Origin: Pseudarthrobacter naphthalenicus
GTDB lineage: Bacteria > Actinomycetota > Actinomycetes > Actinomycetales > Micrococcaceae
Direction of reading: 5' to 3'
Length of the DNA: 54,161 nucleotides
Assembly: GCF_029076445.1 (NCBI RefSeq)
Contig: NZ_JARESG010000023.1
Location: 1 to 54,161, forward strand
In this document: positions 25,007-33,478 of the stretch, piece by piece
Layout of the letters: each line of letters begins with the position of its first letter
Numbering within the stretch: the stretch's first letter is position 1
Notes under the pieces: model-generated
Databases searched by the model: none
What the model was told of the DNA's origin: nothing
The model's input: the letters and a program-made list of their open reading frames with translations, nothing else
Position numbers and translations under genes: made by a program

Positions 25007-26238
25007 CACGACGCCGTCAGCGGCTGGTGGTCCAGCATCGGTTCTAGTTTTTCCCGTAGTTCTTGGACCGTGATTCCCGTCCCCATGCCCCGGCGGCATG
25101 CCAGAAGGGCCTTTGGCCAGTTTACGATCGCTGCACCGCTCAGGTTGGTACCGTCGACTGTGTAGAGGGCCGCAAAGCGGCCGTGAACTTCGGGATGCCC
25201 GATGGTAACGTGTTCGGCGTTTCCGCCTACCCTGCCTACGACCTGGATCTTCCAGTCGTGTTGGTCGCTCCAGACGTATTCGACCGGGGTGTAGGCGCGG
25301 GGGTTCTCCGGATGGGTGATGTTGTAAGCCACGCACGCTGCCTGCTCGACGGCGTTCGTCCAGTGCTCAATCCGGATATCCTCGCCGTGTTTTTGGTGCC
25401 GCCACCGTGCAACGTCGCCGACACCGTAGATGTGCGGGGCGTCCACCGTACGGCAGTATTCGTCGAGCACAAGTCCGTTGTCCACGAGCAGACCGGAAGA
25501 ACCGAGCCAGGCATCATTGGGAACGGCGCCGATTCCGACGAGGACTGTTGCCGCTTCCAGGTTCTGGCCGTTGGTGAGCCGCAGGGTGAAGGAGCCCTGT
25601 TCGCCGTCGATGGCCTCGACCCCGGTACCAAAGATCGTCGTCACGCCGTTGCTGCGGTGAAGGTCTCCGAACCACTGTCCGACTTCCGCGTTGAAGATGC
25701 GGCTCATGGGGACGGGGAGGGGGTCAATGACTGTTACTTCCAGACCGAGTCCTCGGGCTGTCGCCGCGGCTTCTGCGCCGATGAAACCCGCGCCGATGAC
25801 AGCCAGCTGCCCCCCCTTTGCAAGATCTGCGCGCAGGCTGCGGGCGTCGTCGAGGGTACGAAGAACATGGATGCCGGGCCGGTGTCCCCAGGGGGAGGGC
25901 CGGGCAAAGGCGCCTGTGGCTATGACCAGGTTATCGAAGCGCAGAGCTTCACGGCCCTGCAGCTGGAGCAGGTTTCTTGCGACGTCGATCCCGGCAGCGG
26001 CATGTCCAAGCTCGAGCTCTATTCCCAGTTCCTGCGCCTGGTCGCGGTTCAGCAAGCAGACGGAGTCTTCGGTCGCTGTACCCGCTAGGACGGCCTTGGA
26101 CAAGGGTGGTTTGTCGTAGGGCAGTTCTGTTTCTTCGCCGACGAGGACGATGCGTCCTTTGTATCCCTCCAGGCGTAGGGACTGTGCGGTGCGCACGCCC
26201 CCGATGGAGGAACCGACGATGATAGTTACTGTATCCAA
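25006..26238 (-). CDS. phtAd: FAD-dependent ferredoxin reductase of the dioxygenase system
   Basis: This 410-aa protein has an FAD-binding start (IIVGSSIGGVRTAQSLR, about 6-22). An NAD-binding GAGFIGAEAAATARGLGLEVTVID lies at about 148-171, and the second FAD motif IYGVGDVARW at about 269-278, followed by a reductase C-terminal domain. It passes electrons from NADH to the 3Fe-4S ferredoxin encoded immediately upstream with no gap. It is the same type as the PhtAd, CamA and ThcD-like reductases of actinobacterial Rieske systems. Confidence 0.85.
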   Translation of the reverse strand: MDTVTIIVGSSIGGVRTAQSLRLEGYKGRIVLVGEETELPYDKPPLSKAVLAGTATEDSVCLLNRDQAQELGIELELGHAAAGIDVARNLLQLQGREALRFDNLVIATGAFARPSPWGHRPGIHVLRTLDDARSLRADLAKGGQLAVIGAGFIGAEAAATARGLGLEVTVIDPLPVPMSRIFNAEVGQWFGDLHRSNGVTTIFGTGVEAIDGEQGSFTLRLTNGQNLEAATVLVGIGAVPNDAWLGSSGLLVDNGLVLDEYCRTVDAPHIYGVGDVARWRHQKHGEDIRIEHWTNAVEQAACVAYNITHPENPRAYTPVEYVWSDQHDWKIQVVGRVGGNAEHVTIGHPEVHGRFAALYTVDGTNLSGAAIVNWPKALLACRRGMGTGITVQELREKLEPMLDHQPLTAS

Positions 26239-26433
26239 TTAGTCCTCCACTATCAGGGCGGAAACGGGGCAGCTGCGGGCTGCCTCGACGACGCGGGCTC
26301 GGTCAGCCTCCGGTACTTCGGTCTTGAGGAGGACTACGATCCCGTCATCGTCCAGATCGAAGTAGTCGGTCGCCCCGACAACGCAGTTGGCGTACCCTTG
26401 GCAGGCTTCTAGGTCTGCTTTTACGACAGGCAT
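26239..26433 (-). CDS. phtAc: 3Fe-4S ferredoxin
   Basis: This is a 64-aa acidic protein. Cys11, Cys17 and Cys55 (CQGYANC and RSCP) provide three ligands, and the position that would hold a fourth Cys is Tyr14, so a 3Fe-4S cluster is expected. AAGGAG lies 8 nt before the ATG at 26433. It sits between the small unknown gene and the reductase and is the electron carrier to the Rieske oxygenase. Single-cluster ferredoxins of this type serve phthalate dioxygenase in Actinobacteria, unlike the 2Fe-2S carriers common in Proteobacteria. Confidence 0.88.
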   Translation of the reverse strand: MPVVKADLEACQGYANCVVGATDYFDLDDDGIVVLLKTEVPEADRARVVEAARSCPVSALIVED

Positions 26434-26450
26434 GTTCAAAGCTCCTTGGC

Positions 26451-26789
26451 CTAAGTGTTGCTGTTCTTCTTGAATTGGGGCGGCCGTTCATCCTCGGTGA
26501 TGAGCGGACCGAAGGGGTTTCCGATCATGGCGGAGAACGTTGCCGGTGCCTGCCAGGTCAGTGACTCGAGTTCCAGGGGGCACAAGGAGACCCACTGGCC
26601 GGAGCGTGGGGAGGTGATCATCAGCCGGGAACCGTTGCGTGTCTCCACCCTGCTGATGTGCACTTCGGAAAACTCATTGGCAATGACGATCGGGGCGCCG
26701 GTGGTGTGTGCTTCCAGCCGGAGGCGTTCCTCTGCCGCGCGAATGGCGGCAAGGCGGTCTTCTTCCTCGCCTTCCCATCCGATTTTCAT
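26451..26789 (-). CDS. 112-aa protein of unknown function inside the dioxygenase operon
   Basis: The start at 26789 overlaps the beta-subunit stop by 4 bp (ATGA). The protein begins with an acidic helix (KIGWEGEEEDRLAAIRAAEERLRL). A compact segment with GAPIVIANEFSEVHISRVET, GSRLMITSPRSGQWVSLCPLELESLTWQAP and a basic tail follows. Related short proteins beside Rieske dioxygenases are sometimes labelled dihydrodiol dehydrogenase, but no Rossmann or other dinucleotide-binding motif is visible, so that label is doubtful. There is no counterpart in module 2. It may assist assembly or stability of the oxygenase. Confidence 0.7.
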   Translation of the reverse strand: MKIGWEGEEEDRLAAIRAAEERLRLEAHTTGAPIVIANEFSEVHISRVETRNGSRLMITSPRSGQWVSLCPLELESLTWQAPATFSAMIGNPFGPLITEDERPPQFKKNSNT

Positions 26790-27385
26790 AGGAATATGGC
26801 CAGGTTCTGCATGCGGATAACCGATTCGTCCACCATGATGGTTCGGCGGGCAAGTTCCCATCCTGTTCCGGTACGGCGCAGAAGGTCTTCCCGGCCGGCG
26901 GACACCGTGGCGGCTTCACGAACGTCACCCCTGCTGCGGAAGAGCAGGACTGCCGAATCCACGATGATTTCGTCGGGATTGTCTGTGCGGAATGTTCGAA
27001 CGTTCGTGACGTAATGGCGCAACCGTGAGGGCGGGTCTTCTGTCCAGGCATGCTCGGTGGCGAAACGCGCTACCCGTCGGCTGAGCGAGTACCTGTTTTC
27101 GTCGAGGTGGGCCATGCCGGGGGACGTGGTGTATCCGGCGCCGAGGGCGGTCGTTACCCGGACGGGCATGAGGTAGTGCACGTCTTCAGCGATTCGTGCC
27201 ATCCAGGCGTCGTAGTCCTGGGCGTCCAGGAGATAGGCTTCATCAACCAGCCAGCGGTGCGCCTGAAGGTGGAGCGCGTCGTCGAACGGGAGGGATTCTC
27301 CTGTTCTCTGTGTGCGGGGGGCATGGCCGCCCAGAACGGACTGTTCGGAAAGGGTCTTGCCGTTGGGGTCGGCTTCAACACTCAT
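26786..27385 (-). CDS. phtAb: Aromatic-ring-hydroxylating dioxygenase beta subunit
   Basis: This 199-aa protein has the scytalone-dehydratase-like (NTF2) fold of small oxygenase subunits: FDDALHLQAHRWLVDEAYLLDAQDYDAWMARIAEDVHYLMPVR near the N-terminus, HYVTNVR in the middle and ARRTIMVDESVIRMQNLAIFL at the end. It forms the structural alpha3beta3 hexamer with the alpha subunit encoded 3 bp upstream. The first about 30 residues are polar and non-conserved. Confidence 0.88.
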   Translation of the reverse strand: MSVEADPNGKTLSEQSVLGGHAPRTQRTGESLPFDDALHLQAHRWLVDEAYLLDAQDYDAWMARIAEDVHYLMPVRVTTALGAGYTTSPGMAHLDENRYSLSRRVARFATEHAWTEDPPSRLRHYVTNVRTFRTDNPDEIIVDSAVLLFRSRGDVREAATVSAGREDLLRRTGTGWELARRTIMVDESVIRMQNLAIFL

Positions 27386-27388
27386 GGC

Positions 27389-28852
27389 TTAGGCCTCCTT
27401 TGTGATGATCTGGGCGGCCGGGACAACGGTGCTTCCGGCGGTGGCCAGTGAAGGGTCCGCCCCGTCGGCCGGGGGTGCCTGAATCGGGTCGGTGCCGACG
27501 TGCAGTTGGGCCGCCTTCTCCATCGGCCGTTCAAGGTGGTCGGCCCACCGCCGCAGCAGTTCACGCTGGTTGTATTCGCTGTAGCCGATCCGGGTGGAAC
27601 CTGGCCCTGAATACTCATCGGAGGTCAGCGGTTCTACAACGTTCTGCCCGTTTTCCAGCATGCCCATGCGGCTGTTGAGCAGCAGGCGTCGGGCCATCGG
27701 GCCACCCGCCGTGCTGGTCAGCGAGACCCAGTTTTCAACGTCATCCTGTTCGAACATGCCGCCGCTGCCGAAGCACATGAGATAGGCCTTGTACGAAAGC
27801 GCCTTGAATTCCTCAGAGGCGTTCTTGTCCACGGCGAACCAGGAAACGATCTCGGTCTCGTCTTCGCTGATGGGCTGCCATTGGCGGATGGAGATAAATG
27901 GGAGAACTTCGTCGGAGTCTTCTTCTACACGGGGCCAGTTATGGACGAAGCTCATGTTTGGGAAGACCGAGGCGGCCGACACCATGAACCCGTCCTTGCC
28001 CACGACATCAAGCTGCTCCTGGCTCCACTGTTCCTTCATCCGTGCGATCATGTCGTCCGGGTAACCGACGTAGCGCAGCCGGTCTTCCAAGGTGCCTTCG
28101 GGAAGCTTGTAGGTGGTTCCGCCGCCGTTACCGGCCCAGTATGTTGTTCCGTCCTTGCGCTTCTCCGCCTTTGGCTCGCGGAAGAGGCCAATTTCGACCA
28201 CCGACGTGTGCGTTTGGGGCGTGTGGTACATGTCGCCGGCGAAGTTTTCGGCACCGATCTTCCAGTTCGCCTTGACCCGCCACCGCTGAGGGCCGCGGAG
28301 TTCAATGCCGTCAGCACTTTGCTTGGTGTAGTAGTCCATGTAGAACTTGAAGTCGCCCAGGAAGTCCTCGAGGGGTTCCGCGTCCGGATCAAGGCTAATG
28401 AAAATCAGCCCGTTATATACGCCGAGGGACGGGGCGGGAAGCAGGGTCTGCCCTTTTTTCTTGAAGCCCTCTTCGCCGCCGTAGGCCTCCTTATGGAACG
28501 GCAGGCCCACAATGCGTCCGTCATTGCGGTAGGACCAGCCGTGGTAGGGGCAACGGAAATGCGAGGCGTTTCCCATCTCGGCGCGGCAGACCTGCATTCC
28601 GCGGTGCAGGCACATATTGAAGAGGGCGCGGATTTCGCCCTTTTCATCGCGGGAAATGATGAATGAGTCTTCCAGCACGCGGCGCACCACGTAGTCGCCG
28701 GCTTCTGGCACCTCCGACTCATGGGCGACGAAGAGCCAGCTCCGTCCGAAGAGGCGCTCCTTTTCGAGTTCGAAGATCTCCTTGTCGTTGTAGATGTGTG
28801 CAGGAATCATGCCTCGTTGCACGTCCTGGATGACGCTGGTCTGATCTGTCAT
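27389..28852 (-). CDS. phtAa: Rieske dioxygenase alpha subunit (phthalate 3,4-dioxygenase-like)
   Basis: This 487-aa protein has Rieske ligands Cys81, His83, Cys101 and His104 (CLHRGM and CPYHGW). Mononuclear iron is bound by His210, His215 and an Asp in EQDDVENW (about 368-375), with the bridging Asp207. The C-terminal MFEQDD...TAGGPMARRLLLNSRMGM region is of the actinobacterial NidA/PhtA group. AAGGAG lies 7 nt before the ATG at 28852. Gene order identifies it most likely as the enzyme adding O2 at positions 3 and 4 of phthalate. Substrate cannot be proven from sequence alone. Confidence 0.82.
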   Translation of the reverse strand: MTDQTSVIQDVQRGMIPAHIYNDKEIFELEKERLFGRSWLFVAHESEVPEAGDYVVRRVLEDSFIISRDEKGEIRALFNMCLHRGMQVCRAEMGNASHFRCPYHGWSYRNDGRIVGLPFHKEAYGGEEGFKKKGQTLLPAPSLGVYNGLIFISLDPDAEPLEDFLGDFKFYMDYYTKQSADGIELRGPQRWRVKANWKIGAENFAGDMYHTPQTHTSVVEIGLFREPKAEKRKDGTTYWAGNGGGTTYKLPEGTLEDRLRYVGYPDDMIARMKEQWSQEQLDVVGKDGFMVSAASVFPNMSFVHNWPRVEEDSDEVLPFISIRQWQPISEDETEIVSWFAVDKNASEEFKALSYKAYLMCFGSGGMFEQDDVENWVSLTSTAGGPMARRLLLNSRMGMLENGQNVVEPLTSDEYSGPGSTRIGYSEYNQRELLRRWADHLERPMEKAAQLHVGTDPIQAPPADGADPSLATAGSTVVPAAQIITKEA

Positions 28853-28885
28853 GAAAGGTCTCCTTCGTTGGGCCCGCATGCTGAC

Positions 28886-28922
28886 TTCTCTGTGTTGCAG
28901 AGAATATTTCTGTATTCAAGAG
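28886..28922. promoter_or_regulatory. Two dyad sites upstream of the dioxygenase genes (candidate IclR operators)
   Basis: Site 1 is TTCTCTG-TGTTG-CAGAGAA (28886-28904), a perfect inverted repeat. Site 2 is TTCTG-TATTC-AAGAG (28908-28922). Their centres are 20 bp apart, two helical turns, on the same DNA face. The same YTCTG-n5-MAGAG pattern recurs at 35376-35390 before the ABC importer. Location is 35-65 nt upstream of the alpha-subunit start. Confidence 0.55.
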
Positions 28923-28984
28923 AATGACTGAAAATGTGACGTTCGTCAACCCCTGTCACTTCAGGGGGAGGAGCATAGGCCGAG

Positions 28985-29848
28985 TCAATGGCCATTTTCG
29001 GGTGAGTCAGAATCACGGGCGGCCTCTTCGCCCCTGTCCAACTTCCGAATCGAGGCCATCTCTCCCGCGGTGAGCGAGAAGTCGAAAACGGATAGGTTTT
29101 CTTTGAGCCACAGAGGGTCGGATGCTTGCGGGATGGGGACGATGTCCTGTTGGACATGCCACCGCAGCAGGACTTGGGCTGGAGATTTGTCCAGGCGCTG
29201 AGCGATCTCGATGATCAGCGGATTCGCCCGCAGACCGGAGGACCGACCGATAGGACTCCAGGCTTCGGTGACTATTCCCAATAACCTGTGGACAGCGCGC
29301 GGCTCAGTCCGGGCAAGGTCGGGGCTCAGTTGGATCTGGTTTACGTCCGGCACTACTCCCGTTGCATCGATAATGTCCTTCAGGTGGGCGGGTTTGAAAT
29401 TTGAAACTCCAATGGCTTTTACACGGCCCTCCTCCAGCAACTTCACAAGGCCCTTCCAGGCGTCCACGTACTTGCCCAAGGCCGGAACCGGCCAGTGACA
29501 CATGAACATGTCCAGATGGTCAAGGCCGAGTTTGCGCAGGCTCTCGTCGTAGGCGCGCTGCACTCCATCGATGCTGTGGGACTCTTTGTTGAACTTGCTG
29601 GAAATAAATAATTCGGATCGGGGGACGCCGGCGGTGCGGATCCCCCGGCCGACCGCTTCTTCGTTTCTGTACTGGAACGCAGTGTCGACCAGGCGGTAAC
29701 CGCTCTGCAGCGCGAAACGTACCGCAGTTTCGCACTCGTCGTCCAGCATCGGCCAGGTTCCCAGGCCAAGCCGGGGAATGGTGTGTCCGTGCGGCAATTT
29801 CAGCCGGGGAATGTCCGAAGCAGTGGTATCAGTCGTTTCAGTTGTCAT
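28985..29848 (-). CDS. phtB: Aldo/keto reductase, likely dihydrodiol dehydrogenase of the phthalate route
   Basis: This is a 287-aa AKR of the 2,5-diketo-gluconate reductase type. LGLGTWPMLDD, Asp and Tyr in LVDTAFQYRNEEAVG, Lys in ISSKFNK and His in DMFMCHWPVP give a full tetrad, followed by KAIGVSNFKPAHL. AAAAAGG precedes the ATG at 29848, which overlaps the MFS gene by 11 bp. It lies directly ahead of the dioxygenase genes, the position of phtB (cis-dihydrodiol dehydrogenase) in the known pht operon. The assignment to the dehydrogenase step rests on position, not motif. Confidence 0.65.
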   Translation of the reverse strand: MTTETTDTTASDIPRLKLPHGHTIPRLGLGTWPMLDDECETAVRFALQSGYRLVDTAFQYRNEEAVGRGIRTAGVPRSELFISSKFNKESHSIDGVQRAYDESLRKLGLDHLDMFMCHWPVPALGKYVDAWKGLVKLLEEGRVKAIGVSNFKPAHLKDIIDATGVVPDVNQIQLSPDLARTEPRAVHRLLGIVTEAWSPIGRSSGLRANPLIIEIAQRLDKSPAQVLLRWHVQQDIVPIPQASDPLWLKENLSVFDFSLTAGEMASIRKLDRGEEAARDSDSPENGH

Positions 29849-31064
29849 CGGGCACCTTTTTCTCGGGAGCTTCAAGCTGAGTTTGTTGGAACGGCCTGCC
29901 TGGACCTGATTCTGTTGGCGCGATCTGCGCTGGATCTTTTCTGCGGATACTTCCAGCTGCTGGAAGGGTCATGAGGACGCCGGCCGTGACCAGCGCTGCG
30001 GCAACAGGGACCACGCTGACCAGCAGTGCCATCACAAACGGTGTCAGGAAGAGCGCTGAAGCCCGTACCGTGCCAGTCAGGGCGAGAGCATCCCCGCGTT
30101 CTTCCGGATGCACTTCATCTGCAGCTATCGCCGGTCCGACAGTCTGAAGGATCCCGGCACCAACGCCGGAAACAGCAAGGGCGGCGGCGGCGGCAACTGC
30201 GGCACCAGCCAGTGGCCCCGCCGCGGCCAAGCCCGCCCCCGTGGCCAAGAGGCCTGTGAGAAGGGACATCCTGTTTCCCCGCCTGCGCAGCCAGCTCGCA
30301 GATGCACTTCCGGCCAGAACGGCAGCGTTGGGTATGGCTACCAGGATGCCGATGACGGCGACGGGTTGTCCGGCAAGGGAGAGCACGATGGGAACGTAGG
30401 AATCCAAGAGGCTCTTCCAGGCGCCCGCTCCAGCGTTCATCCAGCACGCGGCATCGACGCCAGGCCGCCGCCAGAGGCCTCGCGCCATTATTCCGCCTGT
30501 GGCATGCTCCGGAGCGAACACAGGAAGCCTGGTCAGAAGGGCTGCAGGGATGACGGCCGCCGATCCAGCCACTGCACCCACGATCAGCGGCAGCGGTGCC
30601 GAAAGTTCCCACAGATAACCTGCAAGCGCAGGCCCCAGCAGTGCTCCCACCCCTGCGGCGAGATTCACGTCAGTCAGTCCCTTGACAGACGAGGTCGACA
30701 TGCGGACGGCGTGCGTCTGGCTGCTGGTCCAGAACAAGGCTCGAGCCGAGCCTTGGACCAGCTGGGATACTACGAAAATTGCCAATGCATCTGAGACTGC
30801 GATCAGAGCGCACGACACGGCAATCATGAGCGCTGCTCCCACGAGGAGGGCTTTGTCGGGAACCCTGCGCATCAGTGCGCCCAGGAAGATCCGGGTCACC
30901 AACTGCGAGACTGCTGCAAGTGCAACCATCATTCCGACTTCGACCGCGCTGTAACCCACGGCAATGGCCAATATTGGCACCACCACTGCCAGGGTTCCGA
31001 GGGCGAACGAGAACAATACCGTCGCGGCAATGCTCAGGATTCTGTCAGCGCCTGACAGGCCCAC
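29838..31064 (-). CDS. MFS transporter, module 1
   Basis: This 408-aa protein has about 12 hydrophobic helices, a basic loop after TM2 (MRRVPDKALL) and GVGAGILQTVGPAIAADEVHPEERGDAL in the second half. It is clearly a paralogue of the MFS gene at 46847-48076 (shared LVQGSARALFWTSSQTHAVR and ILQTVGPA blocks). The start is GTG 31064 with TAAGG upstream. It is separated from the preceding hydrolase gene by a strong hairpin, and its stop overlaps the aldo/keto reductase start. It likely moves the aromatic acid or a toxic intermediate. Direction, import or export, cannot be told. Confidence 0.78.
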   Translation of the reverse strand: MGLSGADRILSIAATVLFSFALGTLAVVVPILAIAVGYSAVEVGMMVALAAVSQLVTRIFLGALMRRVPDKALLVGAALMIAVSCALIAVSDALAIFVVSQLVQGSARALFWTSSQTHAVRMSTSSVKGLTDVNLAAGVGALLGPALAGYLWELSAPLPLIVGAVAGSAAVIPAALLTRLPVFAPEHATGGIMARGLWRRPGVDAACWMNAGAGAWKSLLDSYVPIVLSLAGQPVAVIGILVAIPNAAVLAGSASASWLRRRGNRMSLLTGLLATGAGLAAAGPLAGAAVAAAAALAVSGVGAGILQTVGPAIAADEVHPEERGDALALTGTVRASALFLTPFVMALLVSVVPVAAALVTAGVLMTLPAAGSIRRKDPAQIAPTESGPGRPFQQTQLEAPEKKVPDDN

Positions 31065-31122
31065 GGTCTGGCCTTAGCAGGATGATGGCACGTCGCCCTT
31101 GGGTCGGAGTTCGGGTAGAGAG

Positions 31123-31151
31123 CCGGCACGGCGATTTCTTCGCCGTGCCGG
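31123..31151 (-). terminator. Hairpin after the isochorismatase-family gene
   Basis: CCGGCACGGCGA (31123-31134) and TCGCCGTGCCGG (31140-31151) pair perfectly over 12 bp with a 5-nt loop. It begins 3 nt past the stop at 31154. It divides the ABC importer/hydrolase transcript from the MFS-dioxygenase genes, or attenuates read-through. No T-tract follows. Confidence 0.6.
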
Positions 31152-31153
31152 GC

Positions 31154-31810
31154 TTACCCGCGGACATGTTCGAGATAGGTGTTTGCTTCTTCCAGCCCGA
31201 CAACATCGCCGTATTTGTTGTCAATGTCGAAAAGGCTGGCGAGGTGCGGCAGTTCGGCCCGGTCTCCGACGCCCTCCTCAACAACGATGGTGTGGAATCC
31301 GTAGGAACATGAATCCACGGCGGTAGCCCGGACGCATCCGCTGGTGGTACAGCCAACAATGAGCAACGTATCGATACCCCTGGACACAAGTCGCGCGGCA
31401 AGGTCCGTACCAAAAAAGCAGGATGCATACTTTTTCACGAGCAACATTTCAGTGCTTTGACGCTCGAGCCTATCGTCAAGCTCCACCCATTCGCTTCCCT
31501 CAACCAACCAGCTATTGGACGGAATTTTTTGGATCCACTTGCCGGCTTCCTGCAGGTCCGCATCGTAAGCAACTGTCGAAAAGATCACCGGGACGGTCGC
31601 GGCCCGAGCCCTGGCGAGAAGTTCCTGAGTCGCTTCAAGCTGTTCGTCAAGATCCCCTGCCAATGGGGATCTCGAATCCGTGAATCCGCGGATCATGTCA
31701 ATCACCAAAAGCGCCGGTCGGCTCCCGAAGCCGATCCTTCCGCCCAGTCCCTTTTCCTTGAATTGGGACATTAACCTCTGGTATTCCTCTCGGGCAGCAG
31801 TCGCAGACAT
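31154..31810 (-). CDS. Isochorismatase-family cysteine hydrolase (amidase-like)
   Basis: This 218-aa protein has the catalytic triad Asp38 (LLVIDMIRGF), Lys127 (LLVKKYASCFFG) and Cys159 (VGCTTSGCVRATAV). The CTTSGCVRATA and SYGF context is closest to N-carbamoylsarcosine amidase and maleamate amidase relatives, which hydrolyse C-N bonds of small acids. It follows the ABC permease by 70 bp with a good ribosome site (AAGGGG), so it belongs to the uptake transcript. It may convert an imported amide or carbamoyl derivative into the acid used by the dioxygenase. Substrate is inference. Confidence 0.8.
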   Translation of the reverse strand: MSATAAREEYQRLMSQFKEKGLGGRIGFGSRPALLVIDMIRGFTDSRSPLAGDLDEQLEATQELLARARAATVPVIFSTVAYDADLQEAGKWIQKIPSNSWLVEGSEWVELDDRLERQSTEMLLVKKYASCFFGTDLAARLVSRGIDTLLIVGCTTSGCVRATAVDSCSYGFHTIVVEEGVGDRAELPHLASLFDIDNKYGDVVGLEEANTYLEHVRG

Positions 31811-31880
31811 GCTTTCCCCTTTCTTAGAGCGTTTCAGTACTCAGACACGCAGGCAAGCGGGCGTGCAGGCCCCCTGGGGG

Positions 31881-32681
31881 CTAGACCTTGTTGCCCAGCC
31901 GCCGTTCGACTGCCCACAGGGCGAGGTTCCCGGCCAGTGCGATTGCAGCGAGGAGCACGATGATGCCGTACATGGTAGGCAGGTCCAGCATGCCGTAGGC
32001 CCGCAGCGCCAAAAGCCCGAGACCGGCCCGCGCAGCGAAGAATTCGGCGATGATCACGTTGATGAACGCGATACTGAAGCCAATACGGATGCCAACCATG
32101 AGCGAGGGTGCCATGGCCGGAACGTATATCTTGGTCACGGTCTGCAGCGGGGACAGGCTCAGCGAGCGTGCCAGCTTGGGCAGGAGCGGGTTAATGGCAC
32201 GGACGCCTGCGGTCGTTGAGACCATGATGGGGAATACCGCTGCCAACGCGGCCATCGCCGACTGCGCTCCCACACCCACTCCGAAAATCTGGAGAAGGAT
32301 GGGAAAAAAGATTACGCGCGGGATGGCGAAGGCGCCTGCGACTATGGGATCGAAGACGGCACCGAGAAACTTACTCCGCCCAATGGCATAGCCCAGTGGA
32401 AAGCCTATGGCAGCGGCGATGAGGAAACCGATAGCCACCGCCTGCAAGGTCGCATTGAGGTGCCGGTAAATGGAGCCATCGGCGAAGCGCTTCGCCAGCG
32501 CGTTAAGCGAGTCAGAGGGCGAAGCGACGAGGTCACTCATGGAAGATAGCAGCGCCCACAGGAGCACCAAGGCCACCAACACGGCAGCACGCCACACGTT
32601 GTCCCGGATGACCCTGGATCTGTTCGCACTCTGTTGAGTGGTGACTGTCGGCAACGAAGGAATCGTTACATCGGTACTCAC
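31881..32681 (-). CDS. ABC transporter permease (nitrate/sulfonate/taurine type), second permease
   Basis: This 266-aa protein has about six helices and the binding-protein-dependent permease signature near SLSLSPLQTVTKIYVPAMAPSLMVGIRIGFSIAFINVIIAEFFAA (EAA loop). The GTG start overlaps the preceding permease stop by 4 bp. It is the fourth gene of the importer operon. It is related but not identical to the first permease, so the channel is a heterodimer as in SsuC/TauC-like or PatDABC-type aromatic acid importers. Confidence 0.82.
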   Translation of the reverse strand: MSTDVTIPSLPTVTTQQSANRSRVIRDNVWRAAVLVALVLLWALLSSMSDLVASPSDSLNALAKRFADGSIYRHLNATLQAVAIGFLIAAAIGFPLGYAIGRSKFLGAVFDPIVAGAFAIPRVIFFPILLQIFGVGVGAQSAMAALAAVFPIMVSTTAGVRAINPLLPKLARSLSLSPLQTVTKIYVPAMAPSLMVGIRIGFSIAFINVIIAEFFAARAGLGLLALRAYGMLDLPTMYGIIVLLAAIALAGNLALWAVERRLGNKV

Positions 32682-33478
32682 AGCATGTCCCTTCTGATGC
32701 GTTTCTCCAGCCAGGTAAGCACGCTGTTGACCAATACGCTGAGAACGATGACAACAGCGATATAGGCCCACATGTCTGCTGTGTTCAGTTCCCGGTAGTA
32801 GAAGCCGGCGCGGAAGCCGACTCCTTGGGACGCGAGGATGAACTCCATGGCAACGGTGCCGATGACGGCGTAGATAAATCCGAGCTTCACGCCCGGGAAA
32901 ATAAGCGGCGTCGCCGCCGGAAAAAGAACTTTCAAGTAGTACTGCCGCGGGGAGGCGCTGACCGAATTGGCGAGCTTGTGAAGAATAGGCTTGATGGCGT
33001 TCAGGGCAACCATCGTGGTCAGCGCAATTGGAATCAGGGACATCGATGCGGCTATAACGATGATCGGTCCCGCGTTGAGTCCCATCACGGCCAAAAGAAC
33101 CGGATAAAACAACAAAGTGGGCATTGCATAGCCCGTGACGATGAAGGGCTCAAGGATGCGCCCTGCAGCCGGTACCCGCCACAAGAAAACCCCGAGCGGG
33201 ACTCCCAGCACAAGTCCGATGGTGAACGCCACCAGAATGGTGGTAAGGGTTCGGGCTGCGTCCTGGCCAAACTGTTCCGTCGGGACGATCGAGGCCAGCC
33301 GGGCCAGAATCTCCGATGGCGGCACCATGAGGGACCGGCTGATCATGCCGGTTCTGGTAGTGAGCTCAAGGACAACCACAAGCGTCACAATGATTGCCCA
33401 ACGGACCAGCGATGAACGCGGTACCACAGCGGCCTTTTGCTTGGCCGGCACGGCCGGGGTCTTCTCCAGAACGCTCAC
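32678..33478 (-). CDS. ABC transporter permease, first permease
   Basis: This 266-aa protein has about six transmembrane segments. The EAA loop is represented by NSVSASPRQYYLKVLFPAATPLIFPGVKLGFIYAVIGTVAMEFILASQGVG. The GTG start overlaps the ATPase stop (GTGA). It forms the translocation path with the second permease. The strict 4-bp overlaps throughout the four genes show tightly coupled translation. Confidence 0.85.
   Translation of the reverse strand: MSVLEKTPAVPAKQKAAVVPRSSLVRWAIIVTLVVVLELTTRTGMISRSLMVPPSEILARLASIVPTEQFGQDAARTLTTILVAFTIGLVLGVPLGVFLWRVPAAGRILEPFIVTGYAMPTLLFYPVLLAVMGLNAGPIIVIAASMSLIPIALTTMVALNAIKPILHKLANSVSASPRQYYLKVLFPAATPLIFPGVKLGFIYAVIGTVAMEFILASQGVGFRAGFYYRELNTADMWAYIAVVIVLSVLVNSVLTWLEKRIRRDML

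Noticed and set aside
25007..25336. N-terminal extension of the class II aldolase-type protein
   Set aside because: It would overlap the ferredoxin reductase gene by 330 bp and has an Arg-rich non-homologous sequence. The TGATG-coupled ATG at 25006 gives the family length.
31869..31881. GCCCCCTGGGGGC palindrome after the ABC permease, considered as terminator
   Set aside because: The arms leave no room for a loop and there is no T-tract. The better hairpin is after the isochorismatase gene.
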